A stretch of DNA of 64,000 nt from Microbispora hainanensis (GCF_036186745.1 NZ_CP108086.1:4154001-4218000), one strand, 5' to 3'. Counted from the stretch's first letter, positions 1 to 9,113 are shown. The notes: a model not told the origin generated them from the letters alone. Made by a program: numbers and translations.

Positions 1-27
1 AAGAAATACCGCGACCTGCTCGACTGA
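1..27 (+). CDS. 3' end of an unidentified gene
   Basis: The window opens inside a plus-strand reading frame whose last codons read KKYRDLLD and end in TGA at 25-27. Too little remains to name the product. It converges on the minus-strand gene that ends at 47, with only 19 nt between the stops and no strong hairpin there. Confidence 0.5.
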   Translation, partial: KKYRDLLD

Positions 28-46
28 GCCCCGCCGCCGGAACCCC

Positions 47-694
47 TCAGTTCTCGTACGTGTCGAGCCTGGGGGGCAGGGCGTTCCAGGTGCAGAACGC
101 CGACGACTCATGGGCGTCCCGGAGGAACGCGACCCGCAGCCACTGGTCCTCCTCCCAGACCTTGACCTCGTAGCCGTCGTTCGGGGTCGCCGTCACCACA
201 TGGCAGTCCGCGGAGGTCACCGCGATCGTCGCCCGGCCGCCCTTCAGCGTGAACGTGTGCAGGCTCTCCCCGTCGGCGGCCTTGCGCTGCCGGGGGGCGG
301 GTGCGGACTCCGTCGTACGCGCCGGCCGCGTGGCCCGGGCCGGGCGCGGTGCCGGGGAGGTCCGCACGGTCCGCACCGGAGTGGCGGCGGGCCGGGAGGG
401 AGACCGCCGGCCGGGTGTCGCGCCGCCGGAGGGCCGCGGCCCGGACGGCGCTGGGGACGGCTTCTCCGACACCCCCACCGCGGTCGGCGAGACGGTCGGC
501 GAGACGGTCGGCGGGACCGGCGGCGAGACGGACGGGGGCGCGGCGACGGCCACCACGGGAGCGAGTGGAGCATCGTCGAGGATCGCGCTGCGCAACACGT
601 CGCGCACGCCGAGCCAGGACACGCCGACGGCGACGGCGGTGGCCCCGCACCAGGCGATCACGTAACCGGCGGTCCTTCTCATGTGGCCGCTCAC
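47..694 (-). CDS. N-terminally anchored or secreted hypothetical protein with Pro/Thr/Ser-rich linker
   Basis: A 215-residue protein of unknown function. Residues about 10-30 form one hydrophobic segment after basic residues (MRRTAGYVIAWCG), a membrane anchor or uncleaved signal. Residues about 45-140 are a low-complexity Pro/Thr/Ser/Ala/Arg linker, including PPTVSPTVSPT repeats. The last 70 residues look globular (HTFTLKGGRATIAVTSADC, then C in SSAFCTWNA), so two cysteines could form a disulphide outside the cell. GTG at 694 is used; an in-frame ATG at 682 (MRRTAGY) is an equally possible start. It is divergent from the two-component pair at 839, so it might be a surface-stress target of that system, but nothing in the sequence proves this. 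Confidence 0.7.
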   Translation of the reverse strand: MSGHMRRTAGYVIAWCGATAVAVGVSWLGVRDVLRSAILDDAPLAPVVAVAAPPSVSPPVPPTVSPTVSPTAVGVSEKPSPAPSGPRPSGGATPGRRSPSRPAATPVRTVRTSPAPRPARATRPARTTESAPAPRQRKAADGESLHTFTLKGGRATIAVTSADCHVVTATPNDGYEVKVWEEDQWLRVAFLRDAHESSAFCTWNALPPRLDTYEN

Positions 695-838
695 TCTAGT
701 CCGTGATCGGAATTGTCGCTCGGTCCATTTTGGTCAACCTCTACTAATTTGAGCATGCCGTAAATGGCCATAAAGCCGCGTGTTTCGGATCGCTCTTCCC
801 GGGACGCCGCGCCGGGTCGGAGTGTACGTTTCGGGTTC

Positions 839-1522
839 ATGGCGACCGTTCTGGTGGTTGAGGACGACGAGTTCGTCCGATCCGCGATCATCCGCGACCT
901 GACCGGGCGCAGCCACGCGGTCCGCAGCGCGGGCCGGGCGCTCGACGCCCTGCGCGAGATCGCCCACGTCGCCCCCGACGTGGTCGTCCTCGATCTGGGG
1001 CTGCCCGACCTCGACGGCGCGGAGGCGCTGAAGATGCTCCGCGCGATCTCCGACGTGCCGGTCATCGTGGCCACCGCGCGGGACGACGAGGCCGAGATCG
1101 TCCGCCTGCTGCGCGACGGCGCGGACGACTACCTGGTCAAGCCGTTCTCCGGCGACCACCTCAACGCCCGGCTTGAAGCCGTGCTGCGCCGGGCCAGGCC
1201 CGGGGCGTCGTCGTCGGTCGCGAGGGTCGGCGGCCTGGTCGTCGACGCCGACCGCCGGGAGGCCCGCCTCGACGGCGCGCCGCTCGACCTCACCCGCCGG
1301 GAGTTCGACCTGCTGGCCTACCTCGCCGCCCGTCCCGACCGCGTGATCTCGCGCAGGGAGCTGCTGGCGGAGGTGTGGCGGCAGTCGTACGGAGACGACC
1401 AGACGATCGATGTGCACCTGTCCTGGCTGCGGCGCAAGCTCGGCGAGAGCGCCTCCCGGCCCCGCTATCTGCACACGGTGCGGGGCGTCGGCGTGCGCCT
1501 CAGCCCCCCTGCAGAGGGCTGA
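839..1522 (+). CDS. OmpR/PhoB-type response regulator
   Basis: A 227-residue two-component response regulator. The receiver domain is about residues 2-118, with acidic pocket E8-D9-D10, phospho-acceptor D52 in VVVLDLGLPD and conserved K101 in DDYLVKPF. The C-terminal winged helix (about 128-222) has the usual TRREFDLLAYLA and RYLHTVRGVGVRL motifs of the OmpR class. ATG at 839 is chosen because MATVLVVEDDE is the standard receiver start; a longer frame back to 764 adds only unconserved sequence. The sensor kinase follows after 27 nt, so the two are almost certainly a cognate pair in one operon. The target genes and signal are not evident. Confidence 0.93.
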   Translation: MATVLVVEDDEFVRSAIIRDLTGRSHAVRSAGRALDALREIAHVAPDVVVLDLGLPDLDGAEALKMLRAISDVPVIVATARDDEAEIVRLLRDGADDYLVKPFSGDHLNARLEAVLRRARPGASSSVARVGGLVVDADRREARLDGAPLDLTRREFDLLAYLAARPDRVISRRELLAEVWRQSYGDDQTIDVHLSWLRRKLGESASRPRYLHTVRGVGVRLSPPAEG

Positions 1523-1549
1523 ACCCCGGCGTCTTGAGCGGGAGCGGCG

Positions 1550-2875
1550 GTGAGACGGAGCCTGGCCCTGGTGGCGGTGGCCGTGACGGCGATGGTCGCG
1601 CTGGCCTTCCTCATCCCGCTGGCCGTGGCCGTGAAGGAGATCGCCGAGAGCCGCGCGCTCGCCGACGCCGAGCGCCAGGCCGCCACGATCGTGCCCGCCC
1701 TCGTCGTGACCGACGACGCCGTCGCGCTGGAGCGCGCGCTGGCCAGCACCCCGGCGGGGACCTCGCGCCTGGCCGTCCATCTCCCGGACGGGCGTACGGT
1801 GGGCCGCTCCCGGGTCACGGCGACCGACGTCGCGGGCGCGGCGGAAAGGGCCAGGACCGTGCCGGTAGGCAAGGGATATGTGCTGCTCAGGCCGGTCGCG
1901 CTGGGCGACGGGCGGTGGGCCGTCATCGAGGTGTACGCGCCCGAGGCCGACGCGAGGAAGGGCGTGTCCACCTCATGGGCCGTGCTGACCGGCGTCGCGG
2001 TCACCCTCGTGGTGGGGTCGGTGGTGGTGGCCGACCGGCTCGGGGCCCGGGTGGTGCGGGCGGCCCGCAGGCTCGGGCAGGCGGCTGCGGCCCTCGGCGC
2101 GGGCGACCTGACCGTGCGCATCACCCCTGACGGCCCGCCCGAGCTGGTGGCCGCCGGGCGGGCGTTCAACGCGATGGCCGACCAGGTCGCGGGACTGCTC
2201 GCGGCCGAGCGCGAGCTCGCCGCCGACCTGTCGCACCGGCTGCGCACCCCGCTGACCGCGCTGCGGCTCAACCTGGGCGGCACCGGACCCGAGGCCGAGC
2301 AGCGCAGGCTCGCCATCGACCGGCTCGAACGGGCCGTCGACGAGATCATCGAGGCCGCCCGGCGGCCGTCCCGGACGGTGCCCGCGGGCTGCGACGCCGC
2401 GCTCGTGCTCCGGGAACGGCTCGCCTTCTGGTCGGCGCTGGCCGAGGACCAGGCGCGGCCGTGGCAGCTCGTCGGCGCCGACGAGCCCAGCCCGGTGCCG
2501 GTCGCCGCGGCCGATCTCGGCGCGGTGGTCGACGCGCTGCTCGGCAACGTCTTCCGTCACACGCCGCAGGGCACGGCCTTCCGCGTCACACTGCACCGGG
2601 GGAGCGGCATGGTGGGCATCCTCGTCGCCGACGCGGGCCCGGGCATCCCCGATCCCGAGAAGGCGCTGCGGCGGGGCAACAGCGGGGCCGGCTCGACCGG
2701 GCTCGGTCTCGACATCGCCCGGCGGCTGGCCGAGTCGACGGGCGGCGGGGTGCGCATCGAGCCCTCGGCGCTCGGGGGGACCGGTGTCAACCTGTGGCTG
2801 CACACCGACGGCCGGGCCGCGGGCCCGCGCCGCCGCCTGCTGCGGCGCACCCGGGCCCACGGCTCCCGCCCCTGA
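1550..2875 (+). CDS. Sensor histidine kinase (HAMP, HisKA, HATPase)
   Basis: A 441-residue membrane sensor kinase, partner of the upstream regulator. There are two membrane segments: about residues 5-29 (LALVAVAVTAMVALAFLIPL) and about 143-163. They enclose an extracytoplasmic sensor domain of about 110 residues. A HAMP segment (ARRLGQAAAALGAGDLTVRI) follows, then the H-box with phospho-acceptor H229 in DLSHRLRTPLTALRL. The HATPase region has an N-box at N333 (LLGNVFRHTP), a G1 box DAGPGI and a G2 box GSTGLGLDIA. GTG at 1550 is used. Compared with the usual HELRTP the box reads HRLRTP, which is common in actinobacterial kinases. The C-terminus ends in an Arg-rich cytoplasmic tail. Confidence 0.93.
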   Translation: MRRSLALVAVAVTAMVALAFLIPLAVAVKEIAESRALADAERQAATIVPALVVTDDAVALERALASTPAGTSRLAVHLPDGRTVGRSRVTATDVAGAAERARTVPVGKGYVLLRPVALGDGRWAVIEVYAPEADARKGVSTSWAVLTGVAVTLVVGSVVVADRLGARVVRAARRLGQAAAALGAGDLTVRITPDGPPELVAAGRAFNAMADQVAGLLAAERELAADLSHRLRTPLTALRLNLGGTGPEAEQRRLAIDRLERAVDEIIEAARRPSRTVPAGCDAALVLRERLAFWSALAEDQARPWQLVGADEPSPVPVAAADLGAVVDALLGNVFRHTPQGTAFRVTLHRGSGMVGILVADAGPGIPDPEKALRRGNSGAGSTGLGLDIARRLAESTGGGVRIEPSALGGTGVNLWLHTDGRAAGPRRRLLRRTRAHGSRP

Positions 2876-2958
2876 CTCCGCGCCGGGATCGTCCGAAAAC
2901 TCCTCCTGCCGTGAGGTGAATTCGGAGGACCGCAACCGGAGAGAAGCCGGGCGGGTGA

Positions 2959-3816
2959 TCAGCCGTTCTTCAGGGCCTCCGCGAGGGTGTCGCGCAGCGG
3001 CGTGGTCGGCCTTTCGATGAGGCGGGACAGGTCGCCGGGGGTGGCGCCGAGCCAGCCGTCGGCGATGCCGGCGTCGGTCTGGGCGAACATCGCCGCGACC
3101 GGCTCGGGCAGGCCGTACGACTCCAGGACCTTGGCGTACTCCGCGACGGGCAGGTCCCGATATTCGACCGGCGCGCCGGACAGCTCGGAGACCAGGGCGG
3201 CCAGCTCGGGCAGGCTCCAGGCGACGTCGCCCGTCAGTTCGTACACCGCGCTGCGGTGGCCTTCACCGGTCAGGACGGCCGCCGCGGCGGCGGCGTAGTC
3301 GGCGCGTGCCGCCGAGGCGACGCGGCCGTCGCGCGCGCTGCCCGCGATGACGCCGCTCTGCACGGCCTGCCGGGCCGTCGCGACGTAGTTCTCGTGATAC
3401 CAGCCGTTGCGCAGGAACGCGAAGGGCACCCCGCTCGCGCGGATGTACTCCTCGGTCGCCTTGTGCTCGGGCGCGAGCCCCAGCGGGGTGGTGTCGGCGT
3501 GCACGATGCTGGTGTAGGCGAGCAGCTCCACACCGGCGGCCTTGGCGGCGTCCACCACGGCCTTGTGCTGGCCGACGCGCCGGCCGACCTCGCTGCCGGA
3601 GATGAGCAGGACCTTGGTGGCGCCCTCGAACGCCGGTCCGAGCGTGTCGGGGCGGTCGTAGTCGGCCTCGCGCACCTGGACGCCGCGCTCGGCCAGGTCG
3701 GCCACCTTCTCCGGGCTGCGTACCGCCGCGACGATCCGCTCGGCGGGCACGCGCCCGGAGAGCTCCTCGACGACCAGACGGCCGAGGTGTCCGGAGGCTC
3801 CGGTCACGACGATCAT
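2959..3816 (-). CDS. qorB: NAD(P)H-binding quinone reductase-like protein (QorB/NmrA-type atypical SDR)
   Basis: A 285-residue atypical short-chain dehydrogenase of the NmrA/QorB family. It starts with the dinucleotide-binding motif VVTGASGHLG (GxxGxxG) and carries the family segment RNGWYHENY near the active site. The size matches E. coli QorB (YtfG), an NADPH:quinone oxidoreductase of 286 residues. ATG at 3816 is preceded by GGAGGGAG at 6-nt spacing, so the longer GTG frame from 3831 is rejected. It is divergent from an HxlR regulator across a perfect palindrome, the same arrangement as E. coli ytfG/ytfH and corynebacterial qor2/qorR. Its likely role is detoxifying quinones or electrophiles. 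Substrate specificity is inferred. Confidence 0.85.
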   Translation of the reverse strand: MIVVTGASGHLGRLVVEELSGRVPAERIVAAVRSPEKVADLAERGVQVREADYDRPDTLGPAFEGATKVLLISGSEVGRRVGQHKAVVDAAKAAGVELLAYTSIVHADTTPLGLAPEHKATEEYIRASGVPFAFLRNGWYHENYVATARQAVQSGVIAGSARDGRVASAARADYAAAAAAVLTGEGHRSAVYELTGDVAWSLPELAALVSELSGAPVEYRDLPVAEYAKVLESYGLPEPVAAMFAQTDAGIADGWLGATPGDLSRLIERPTTPLRDTLAEALKNG

Positions 3817-3847
3817 GGTTTCTCCCTCCACGGGACTTTCCCTTGGT

Positions 3848-3872
3848 TAGTGCTTTCTATCAGAAAGCACTA
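3848..3872. promoter_or_regulatory. Perfect 11-3-11 palindrome, probable HxlR (QorR-type) operator
   Basis: Two 11-nt arms, TAGTGCTTTCT and AGAAAGCACTA, are perfect reverse complements around a 3-nt centre. The site lies between the divergent qorB-like and hxlR-like genes, 21 nt before the regulator's ATG and 31 nt from the reductase's ATG. Position and symmetry are what an autoregulating HxlR dimer would bind; binding itself is inference. Confidence 0.8.
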
Positions 3873-3893
3873 TGGGAGCGTAAGCTGGCGGAC

Positions 3894-4265
3894 ATGGAGG
3901 AGTTCGAGGACTTCGTCGCCGATGTCTTCTCGCGGAAATGCACATCGCGCTCGGTGCTGGAGACGATCACCGGCCGGTGGGCGATCCTGGCGCTGGCGGC
4001 CCTGTACGAGGCGCCCTACCGATTCAACGCGCTGCGCCGCCGCGTCGACGGGGTGAGCGAGAAGATGCTGTCCCAGACCCTCCAGGCACTCGAACGCGAC
4101 GGCATGGTGCTGCGCGAGGCCGAGCACACGATCCCGCCCCGGGTCGAATACAGCATCACCCCGCTCGGGCGCGAGGCCGCCGAGCGCCTGCTTCCCCTCA
4201 TCGCCTGGGCGGAGGAGCGCATGCCCGACGTCGTGGCGGCCCGCCTGCGCCACGAACGACGCTGA
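3894..4265 (+). CDS. HxlR-family redox-sensing type transcriptional regulator (QorR-like)
   Basis: A 123-residue winged-helix regulator. The HxlR core runs from CTSRSVLETITGRWAILALA through FNALRRRVDGVSEKMLSQTL and ends with the wing VEYSITPLGREA. A cysteine at residue 16 lies just before the fold, where family members such as YodB and QorR carry their redox-sensing Cys. ATG at 3894 is used because the upstream frame from 3843 would run through the operator palindrome. With the divergent QorB-like reductase this is most likely a repressor released by quinones or oxidants. The direct evidence is the family match, the Cys and the operator; the inducer is inferred. Confidence 0.9.
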   Translation: MEEFEDFVADVFSRKCTSRSVLETITGRWAILALAALYEAPYRFNALRRRVDGVSEKMLSQTLQALERDGMVLREAEHTIPPRVEYSITPLGREAAERLLPLIAWAEERMPDVVAARLRHERR

Positions 4266-4521
4266 CCGGGCGTCGGTGCAGGTCACCGGTGGTTTGCTCG
4301 CCGATGGGCGGTTCAACCCGTTGCCATACACGCAGTTAACGTGGCGAGACTGTCGAAGCCATTTCCGGGCAGGCACGATGTCTTGTGAACGACATTCAGC
4401 ACCACGATCCCGCGCGCGGGGTGTCCGGGACCGGCCGGGCCGTGCGCGGGCGCGACCATAGAGCCGGTGGGCTCCGGGACCTTCCCGGCGCGACCGCCGA
4501 GCCGGAGGGCGAGGAGGTCCA

Positions 4522-6678
4522 GTGAGGGAGATCTGGCCGGGGGATTCCTATCCGCTCGGGGCGACGTACGACGGCGCGGGCACCAACTTCTCGCTCTTCT
4601 CCGAGGTGGCCGAGCGCGTCGAGCTGTGCCTTTTCGACGACGACGGCAACGAGGAACGCGTCACGCTGAGCGAGGTGGACGGCTTCGTCTGGCACTGCTA
4701 CCTACCCGGTGTGGGGCCGGGCCAGCGGTACGGCTACCGCGTCCACGGGCCCTACTCGCCCGCCGACGGCCTGCGCTGCAACCCCGGCAAGCTGCTGCTC
4801 GACCCGTACGCCAAGGCGGTGGAGGGCTCGGTGCAGTGGGACCAGGCGGTCTACGGATACCGCTTCGGCGAGCCGGACAGCCGGGACGACAGCGACTCGG
4901 CGCCCTACGTGCCGAGGTCGATCGTCGTCAACCCCTTCTTCGGCTGGGGACACGACCGGCCGCCTGCCACGCCGTACCACGACACGGTGATCTACGAGGC
5001 GCACGTGCGCGGCCTGACGATCAGCCACCCGAAGATCCCCGAGCGGATCCGGGGCACGTACGCCGCCCTGGGCCACCCCGAGATCATCGACCACCTCACC
5101 TCGCTCGGCGTCACCGCGATCGAGCTCATGCCGGTGCACCAGTTCGTGACCGACCACATGCTGGAGAAGCGCGGGCTGTCCAACTACTGGGGCTACAACA
5201 CGATCGGGTTCTTCGCGCCGCACAACGCGTACTCCAGCTCGGGGCAGCGCGGCGGGCAGGTGCTGGAGTTCAAGGCGATGGTGAAGGCCCTGCACGAGGC
5301 GGGCATCGAGGTGATCCTCGACGTCGTCTACAACCACACGGCGGAGGGCAACCACCTGGGCCCGACCCTGTCGATGCGGGGCATCGACAACGCCAACTAC
5401 TACCGCCTGGTCGAGGACGACCGGCGCTACTACATGGACACCACCGGCACCGGCAACAGCCTGCTGATGCGCAGCCCCCACGCGCTGCAGTTGATCATGG
5501 ACTCGCTGCGTTACTGGGTGCGCGACATGCACGTGGACGGCTTCCGCTTCGACCTCGCGGCCTCCCTCGCCCGCGAGCTGCACGAGGTCGACCGGCTGAG
5601 CGCGTTCTTCGACCTCGTGCAGCAGGACCCGGTGCTGTCGCAGGTCAAGCTCATCGCCGAGCCGTGGGACGTCGGCCCCGGCGGCTACCAGGTCGGCAAC
5701 TTCCCGGCCCGCTGGACCGAGTGGAACGGCCGCTATCGCGACACGATCCGCGACCTGTGGCGGGGCGAGCCCGCCGCGCTGCCGGAGTTCGCCAGCCGTC
5801 TCACCGGGTCGAGCGACCTCTACCAGGACGACAGCCGCCGCCCGGCCGCGTCGATCAACTTCGTCACCTGTCACGACGGGTTCACGCTCCAGGACCTCGT
5901 GTCGTACAACGACAAGCACAACGAGGCCAACGGCGAGGACAACCGCGACGGCGCCGACGACAACCGCGCCTGGAACTGCGGGGTGGAGGGCCCGGCCACC
6001 GGCCCGGTCGCCCAGCTCCGCGAACGGCAGAAGCGCAACTTCCTGGCCACGCTGTTCCTGTCGCAGGGCGTGCCGCTGCTGTCGCACGGCGACGAGATCG
6101 GCCGCACCCAGCAGGGCAACAACAACTCCTACTGCCAGGACAACGAGATCAGCTGGGTCGACTGGGGCGCGATCCTGGACGCCAATGCGCGGGCCGACGC
6201 GGGCACCAGGGAGAAGCGCCAGCTCCTCGACTTCACCCGGCGCCTGGCCCGGCTGCGCCGCGACCACCCGGTCTTCCGCCGCCGCCGCTTCTTCTACGGC
6301 CGGCCCGTACGCGGATCGCACGACGAGCTGAGCGACATCGCCTGGCTCACGCCGTCCGGCACGGAGATGACCGACGCCGACTGGACCAACGGCTACGCCA
6401 AGGCGCTGGCGGTGTTCCTGAACGGCGACGCAATCACCGAGCCCGACCGGCGCGGCCGGCGGATCAGCGACGACTCGTTCCTGCTGCTGTTCAACGCCCA
6501 CCACGAGGTGATCAAGTTCACGATCCCGGACGACTACGGCGAGCTGTGGGCCACCGACCTGGACACCGCGATGCCGGTGATGCGCGAGTCGCGCGTGTGC
6601 CGGGCGGGCGAGGCCGTGCCGGTGAGCGGCCGGTCGGTGCGGGTGCTGCGCAGGGTCCGGCCGGGGCTGGGGTCCTGA
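4522..6678 (+). CDS. glgX: Glycogen debranching enzyme GlgX
   Basis: A 718-residue GH13 enzyme that hydrolyses alpha-1,6 branches of glycogen, supplying linear maltodextrin to TreY. A CBM48-type N-terminal domain (about 1-120, with LGATYDGAGTNFSLF) precedes the (beta/alpha)8 barrel. GH13 motifs are DVVYNHT, FRFDLA with nucleophile D344, IAEPWD with acid/base E380, and CHDGFTL with D452. The insertion YNDKHNEANGEDNRDG is typical of GlgX/TreX. Length matches the family. GTG at 4522 follows GAGGAGG. The gene lies 216 nt upstream of treY; a hairpin and short repeats separate them, so coupling to treYZ may be partial. The enzyme is cytosolic. Confidence 0.96.
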   Translation: MREIWPGDSYPLGATYDGAGTNFSLFSEVAERVELCLFDDDGNEERVTLSEVDGFVWHCYLPGVGPGQRYGYRVHGPYSPADGLRCNPGKLLLDPYAKAVEGSVQWDQAVYGYRFGEPDSRDDSDSAPYVPRSIVVNPFFGWGHDRPPATPYHDTVIYEAHVRGLTISHPKIPERIRGTYAALGHPEIIDHLTSLGVTAIELMPVHQFVTDHMLEKRGLSNYWGYNTIGFFAPHNAYSSSGQRGGQVLEFKAMVKALHEAGIEVILDVVYNHTAEGNHLGPTLSMRGIDNANYYRLVEDDRRYYMDTTGTGNSLLMRSPHALQLIMDSLRYWVRDMHVDGFRFDLAASLARELHEVDRLSAFFDLVQQDPVLSQVKLIAEPWDVGPGGYQVGNFPARWTEWNGRYRDTIRDLWRGEPAALPEFASRLTGSSDLYQDDSRRPAASINFVTCHDGFTLQDLVSYNDKHNEANGEDNRDGADDNRAWNCGVEGPATGPVAQLRERQKRNFLATLFLSQGVPLLSHGDEIGRTQQGNNNSYCQDNEISWVDWGAILDANARADAGTREKRQLLDFTRRLARLRRDHPVFRRRRFFYGRPVRGSHDELSDIAWLTPSGTEMTDADWTNGYAKALAVFLNGDAITEPDRRGRRISDDSFLLLFNAHHEVIKFTIPDDYGELWATDLDTAMPVMRESRVCRAGEAVPVSGRSVRVLRRVRPGLGS

Positions 6679-6733
6679 CCAGCGCCGATGCCCGAATAGA
6701 GTGCGCTTCGGCCGTCGGCCGGCGCGACACCGG

Positions 6734-6766
6734 GCAGGAGGGGAGCTGCTCGTGCGCTCCTCCTGC
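6734..6766. terminator. Hairpin after glgX
   Basis: Arms at 6734-6746 and 6756-6766 (GCAGGAGG-GGAGC against GCTCCTCCTGC) pair with a 2-nt bulge, 56 nt after the glgX stop. There is no clear T-run, so it may be a weak terminator or an attenuator before treY. Confidence 0.45.
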
Positions 6767-6812
6767 ACGGTGCTTCTCCTGCACGGTGCTTCTCCTGCAC
6801 GGTGCTCCTCCT
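6762..6812 (+). repeat. 16-bp tandem repeat between glgX and treY
   Basis: Three copies of a 16-bp unit (CCTGCACGGTGCTTCT, the third with one change) start at 6762, 6778 and 6794, and a partial copy follows. The repeat overlaps the right arm of the hairpin, so copy number could change the leader structure upstream of treY. Confidence 0.8.
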
Positions 6813-6894
6813 GTCCGGGCGGTGGTGGCAGGGGCGCGCCCGTGCCGGGCACTATGAACACGACCTCCGGAAACGCGCGGTGAAAGGCGGTTCG

Positions 6895-9093
6895 GTGACT
6901 TCTACCTATCGGGTGCAGCTGACGCCCGGCTTCGGATTCGCCCAGGCCGCGAGTCTCGTCGGATATCTCCGTGACCTGGGGGTGGGCCACCTTTATCTGT
7001 CGCCGATCCTCCAGTCGTGCCGGGAGTCGCAGCACGGCTACGACGTGACCGACCACAGCCGCGTACGCGAGGAGTTCGGCGGCGAGGAGGGCCTGCGGGC
7101 GCTGGCGGCCGAGGGCATGCCGCTGATCTCCGACATCGTGCCCAACCACATGACCGTCCCGGTGCCCGAGTCGGACAACGCCCAGCTATGGGCGGCGCTG
7201 CGCGACGGGCCGGGATCGCCGGCCGCCCGGTGGTTCGACTTCCAATGGCCGGTCACCCTGCCGCTGCTCGGCGACGACGCGAGCGAGGCGCTGCGCGTGG
7301 ACGGCGACGTGCTGCGTTATCACGACCACGCGTTCCCGATCAGGCCCGGCACCGGGCACCTGCCGCTGCCGGAACTGCTGGAGGCCCAGCACTACCGGCT
7401 GGCCCACTGGCGGGAAAGCCCCGGTTATCGGCGGTTCTTCGACGTGTCGTCGCTGATGGGCCTGCGCGTGGAGGACCCCGAGGTCTTCGAGGCCACCCAC
7501 GCCGTCACCTTCCGCCTCATCGAGGAGGGACTGATCCACGGACTGCGCGTCGACCACCCCGACGGCCTGGCCGACCCCCGCGGCTACCTGCGGCGGCTGC
7601 GCCCCCACGTGCCCGGGCCGCTGTGGGTGGAGAAGATCCTCATCGACGGCGAACGGCTGCCCGCCGACTGGCCGTGCGACGGCACCACCGGATATGACGC
7701 GCTCAACATGGTCACCCGGCTGTTCGTCGACCCGGCCGGCCGCGACGCGCTGGTCGAGACGTTCGGCCGTCACACCGGCGTGCGCGACGACTACGAGACC
7801 GTGCGTCACGACTCCAAGAAGCACGTGATCGACCTGTTCTTCTCCGGCGAGATCGACCGGCTGACCGGTGATCTCGGCGATCCGGCGCTGCGCGAGGCAG
7901 TCGTGGAGCTGCTGGCCGCGATGCCCGTCTACCGGGCGTACGTGAACCCGGGCGAGCAGCCGTCCGCCGAGTCGGAGGCGATCATCCGGGAGGCGGCCGG
8001 GGTGGCGGCCACCAGGACCGACCCCGCCGCGGTGGCCAAGGTCGCCGACCTGGTCCTGTACGGCCCGCCGGAGGCGGTCACCCGCTTCCAGCAGACCTGC
8101 GGGCCGGTGATGGCCAAGGGTGTGGAGGACACCGCGCTCTATCGGTGGTATCCGCTGGCCTGCCTCAACGAGGTCGGCGGGGAACCGGACAGGTTCGGGG
8201 TGTCGCCCGCCGAGTTCCACGCGTTCTGCGCCGGCCTGCCGCCGCGCACCATGACCACGCTGTCCACCCACGACACCAAGCGGTCGGAGGACGTGCGCGC
8301 CCGCCTGGCCGTGCTGTCGGAGCTGCCCGAGGAGTGGACGGCGGCCGTCGACTCCTGGGCCGCGGCCGTGTCGTTCGATCCCCGGCTCGACTACCTCGCC
8401 TGGCAGTCGCTGATGGCGGCCTGGCCGATCCGGCTCGACCGCTTCACCGACTATCTGCTCAAGGCGGCACGCGAGGCCAAGACGTCGATCTCCTGGCTGA
8501 ACCCCGACCTGGCGTACGAGGAGGGCGTCAGGGACTTCGCCCGGCGGGCCATCGACGCCTGCGGCTACTCGGTCGCCGCGTTCACCGAGATCGTGGACCG
8601 CTACGCCCGGGTCAACTCGCTGGGGCAGAAGGCCGTCCAGCTCCTCATGCCGGGCATACCAGACGTCTACCAGGGCAACGAGATCACCGACTTCTCGCTG
8701 GTCGATCCGGACAACCGGCGGCCGGTGGACTTCGAACGCCGCCGCCGGCTGCTCGCCGAGCCCGACGACAGCTGGGACGGTCAGAAGATCCGCGTCACCG
8801 CCGCCGCCCTCCGGCTGCGGCGGCGGCTCGACCCCGAGGCGCCGTACGCGCCGATCGAGGCGGGGGAGCACGCGGTGGCGTTCACGCGCGGCGTTCCCGG
8901 GCAAGGGACGGCCGCCGTCGTGGTCGCGACCCGGCTGCCGGTCGGGCTGGAGCGCAAGGGCGGCTGGGGGAGTGAGACGATCACGCTGCCGCCGGGGCGC
9001 TGGCGCGACCTGCTCACCGGCGCCGAGCACGCCGGCGAGGTGCGGATGGCCGCCCTGCTGTCGGCCTGTCCGGTCGCGATTCTCGAAGCCTGA
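6895..9093 (+). CDS. treY: Malto-oligosyltrehalose synthase TreY
   Basis: A 732-residue GH13 enzyme that converts the reducing-end alpha-1,4 bond of maltodextrins to an alpha,alpha-1,1 bond. It begins with the TreY signature STYRVQLTPGFGF and has HGYDVTDH, DIVPNHM, LRVDHPDGLADP (nucleophile D220), WVEKIL (E246) and STHDTKRSEDVRARL (D460). GTG at 6895 is chosen because it directly precedes the family N-terminus and follows AAAGGCGG; the frame stays open to 6802 but adds only unconserved residues. At 732 residues it is at the short end for the family, yet the catalytic set is complete. treZ follows after 20 nt, so the two are cotranscribed. Confidence 0.95.
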   Translation: MTSTYRVQLTPGFGFAQAASLVGYLRDLGVGHLYLSPILQSCRESQHGYDVTDHSRVREEFGGEEGLRALAAEGMPLISDIVPNHMTVPVPESDNAQLWAALRDGPGSPAARWFDFQWPVTLPLLGDDASEALRVDGDVLRYHDHAFPIRPGTGHLPLPELLEAQHYRLAHWRESPGYRRFFDVSSLMGLRVEDPEVFEATHAVTFRLIEEGLIHGLRVDHPDGLADPRGYLRRLRPHVPGPLWVEKILIDGERLPADWPCDGTTGYDALNMVTRLFVDPAGRDALVETFGRHTGVRDDYETVRHDSKKHVIDLFFSGEIDRLTGDLGDPALREAVVELLAAMPVYRAYVNPGEQPSAESEAIIREAAGVAATRTDPAAVAKVADLVLYGPPEAVTRFQQTCGPVMAKGVEDTALYRWYPLACLNEVGGEPDRFGVSPAEFHAFCAGLPPRTMTTLSTHDTKRSEDVRARLAVLSELPEEWTAAVDSWAAAVSFDPRLDYLAWQSLMAAWPIRLDRFTDYLLKAAREAKTSISWLNPDLAYEEGVRDFARRAIDACGYSVAAFTEIVDRYARVNSLGQKAVQLLMPGIPDVYQGNEITDFSLVDPDNRRPVDFERRRRLLAEPDDSWDGQKIRVTAAALRLRRRLDPEAPYAPIEAGEHAVAFTRGVPGQGTAAVVVATRLPVGLERKGGWGSETITLPPGRWRDLLTGAEHAGEVRMAALLSACPVAILEA

Positions 9094-9113
9094 TCAGCGG
9101 GGGGAGACGACGC

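Noticed and set aside
6802-6895. treY start at 6802 or GTG 6880
   Set aside because: The residues before STYRVQLTPG are unconserved and have a poor ribosome site; GTG 6895 follows AAAGGCGG.
4702-7149. Long minus-strand open frame of over 800 codons opposite glgX/treY
   Set aside because: It is the antisense shadow of GC-rich coding DNA: no conserved motifs, no ribosome site, and glgX and treY on the plus strand are complete.
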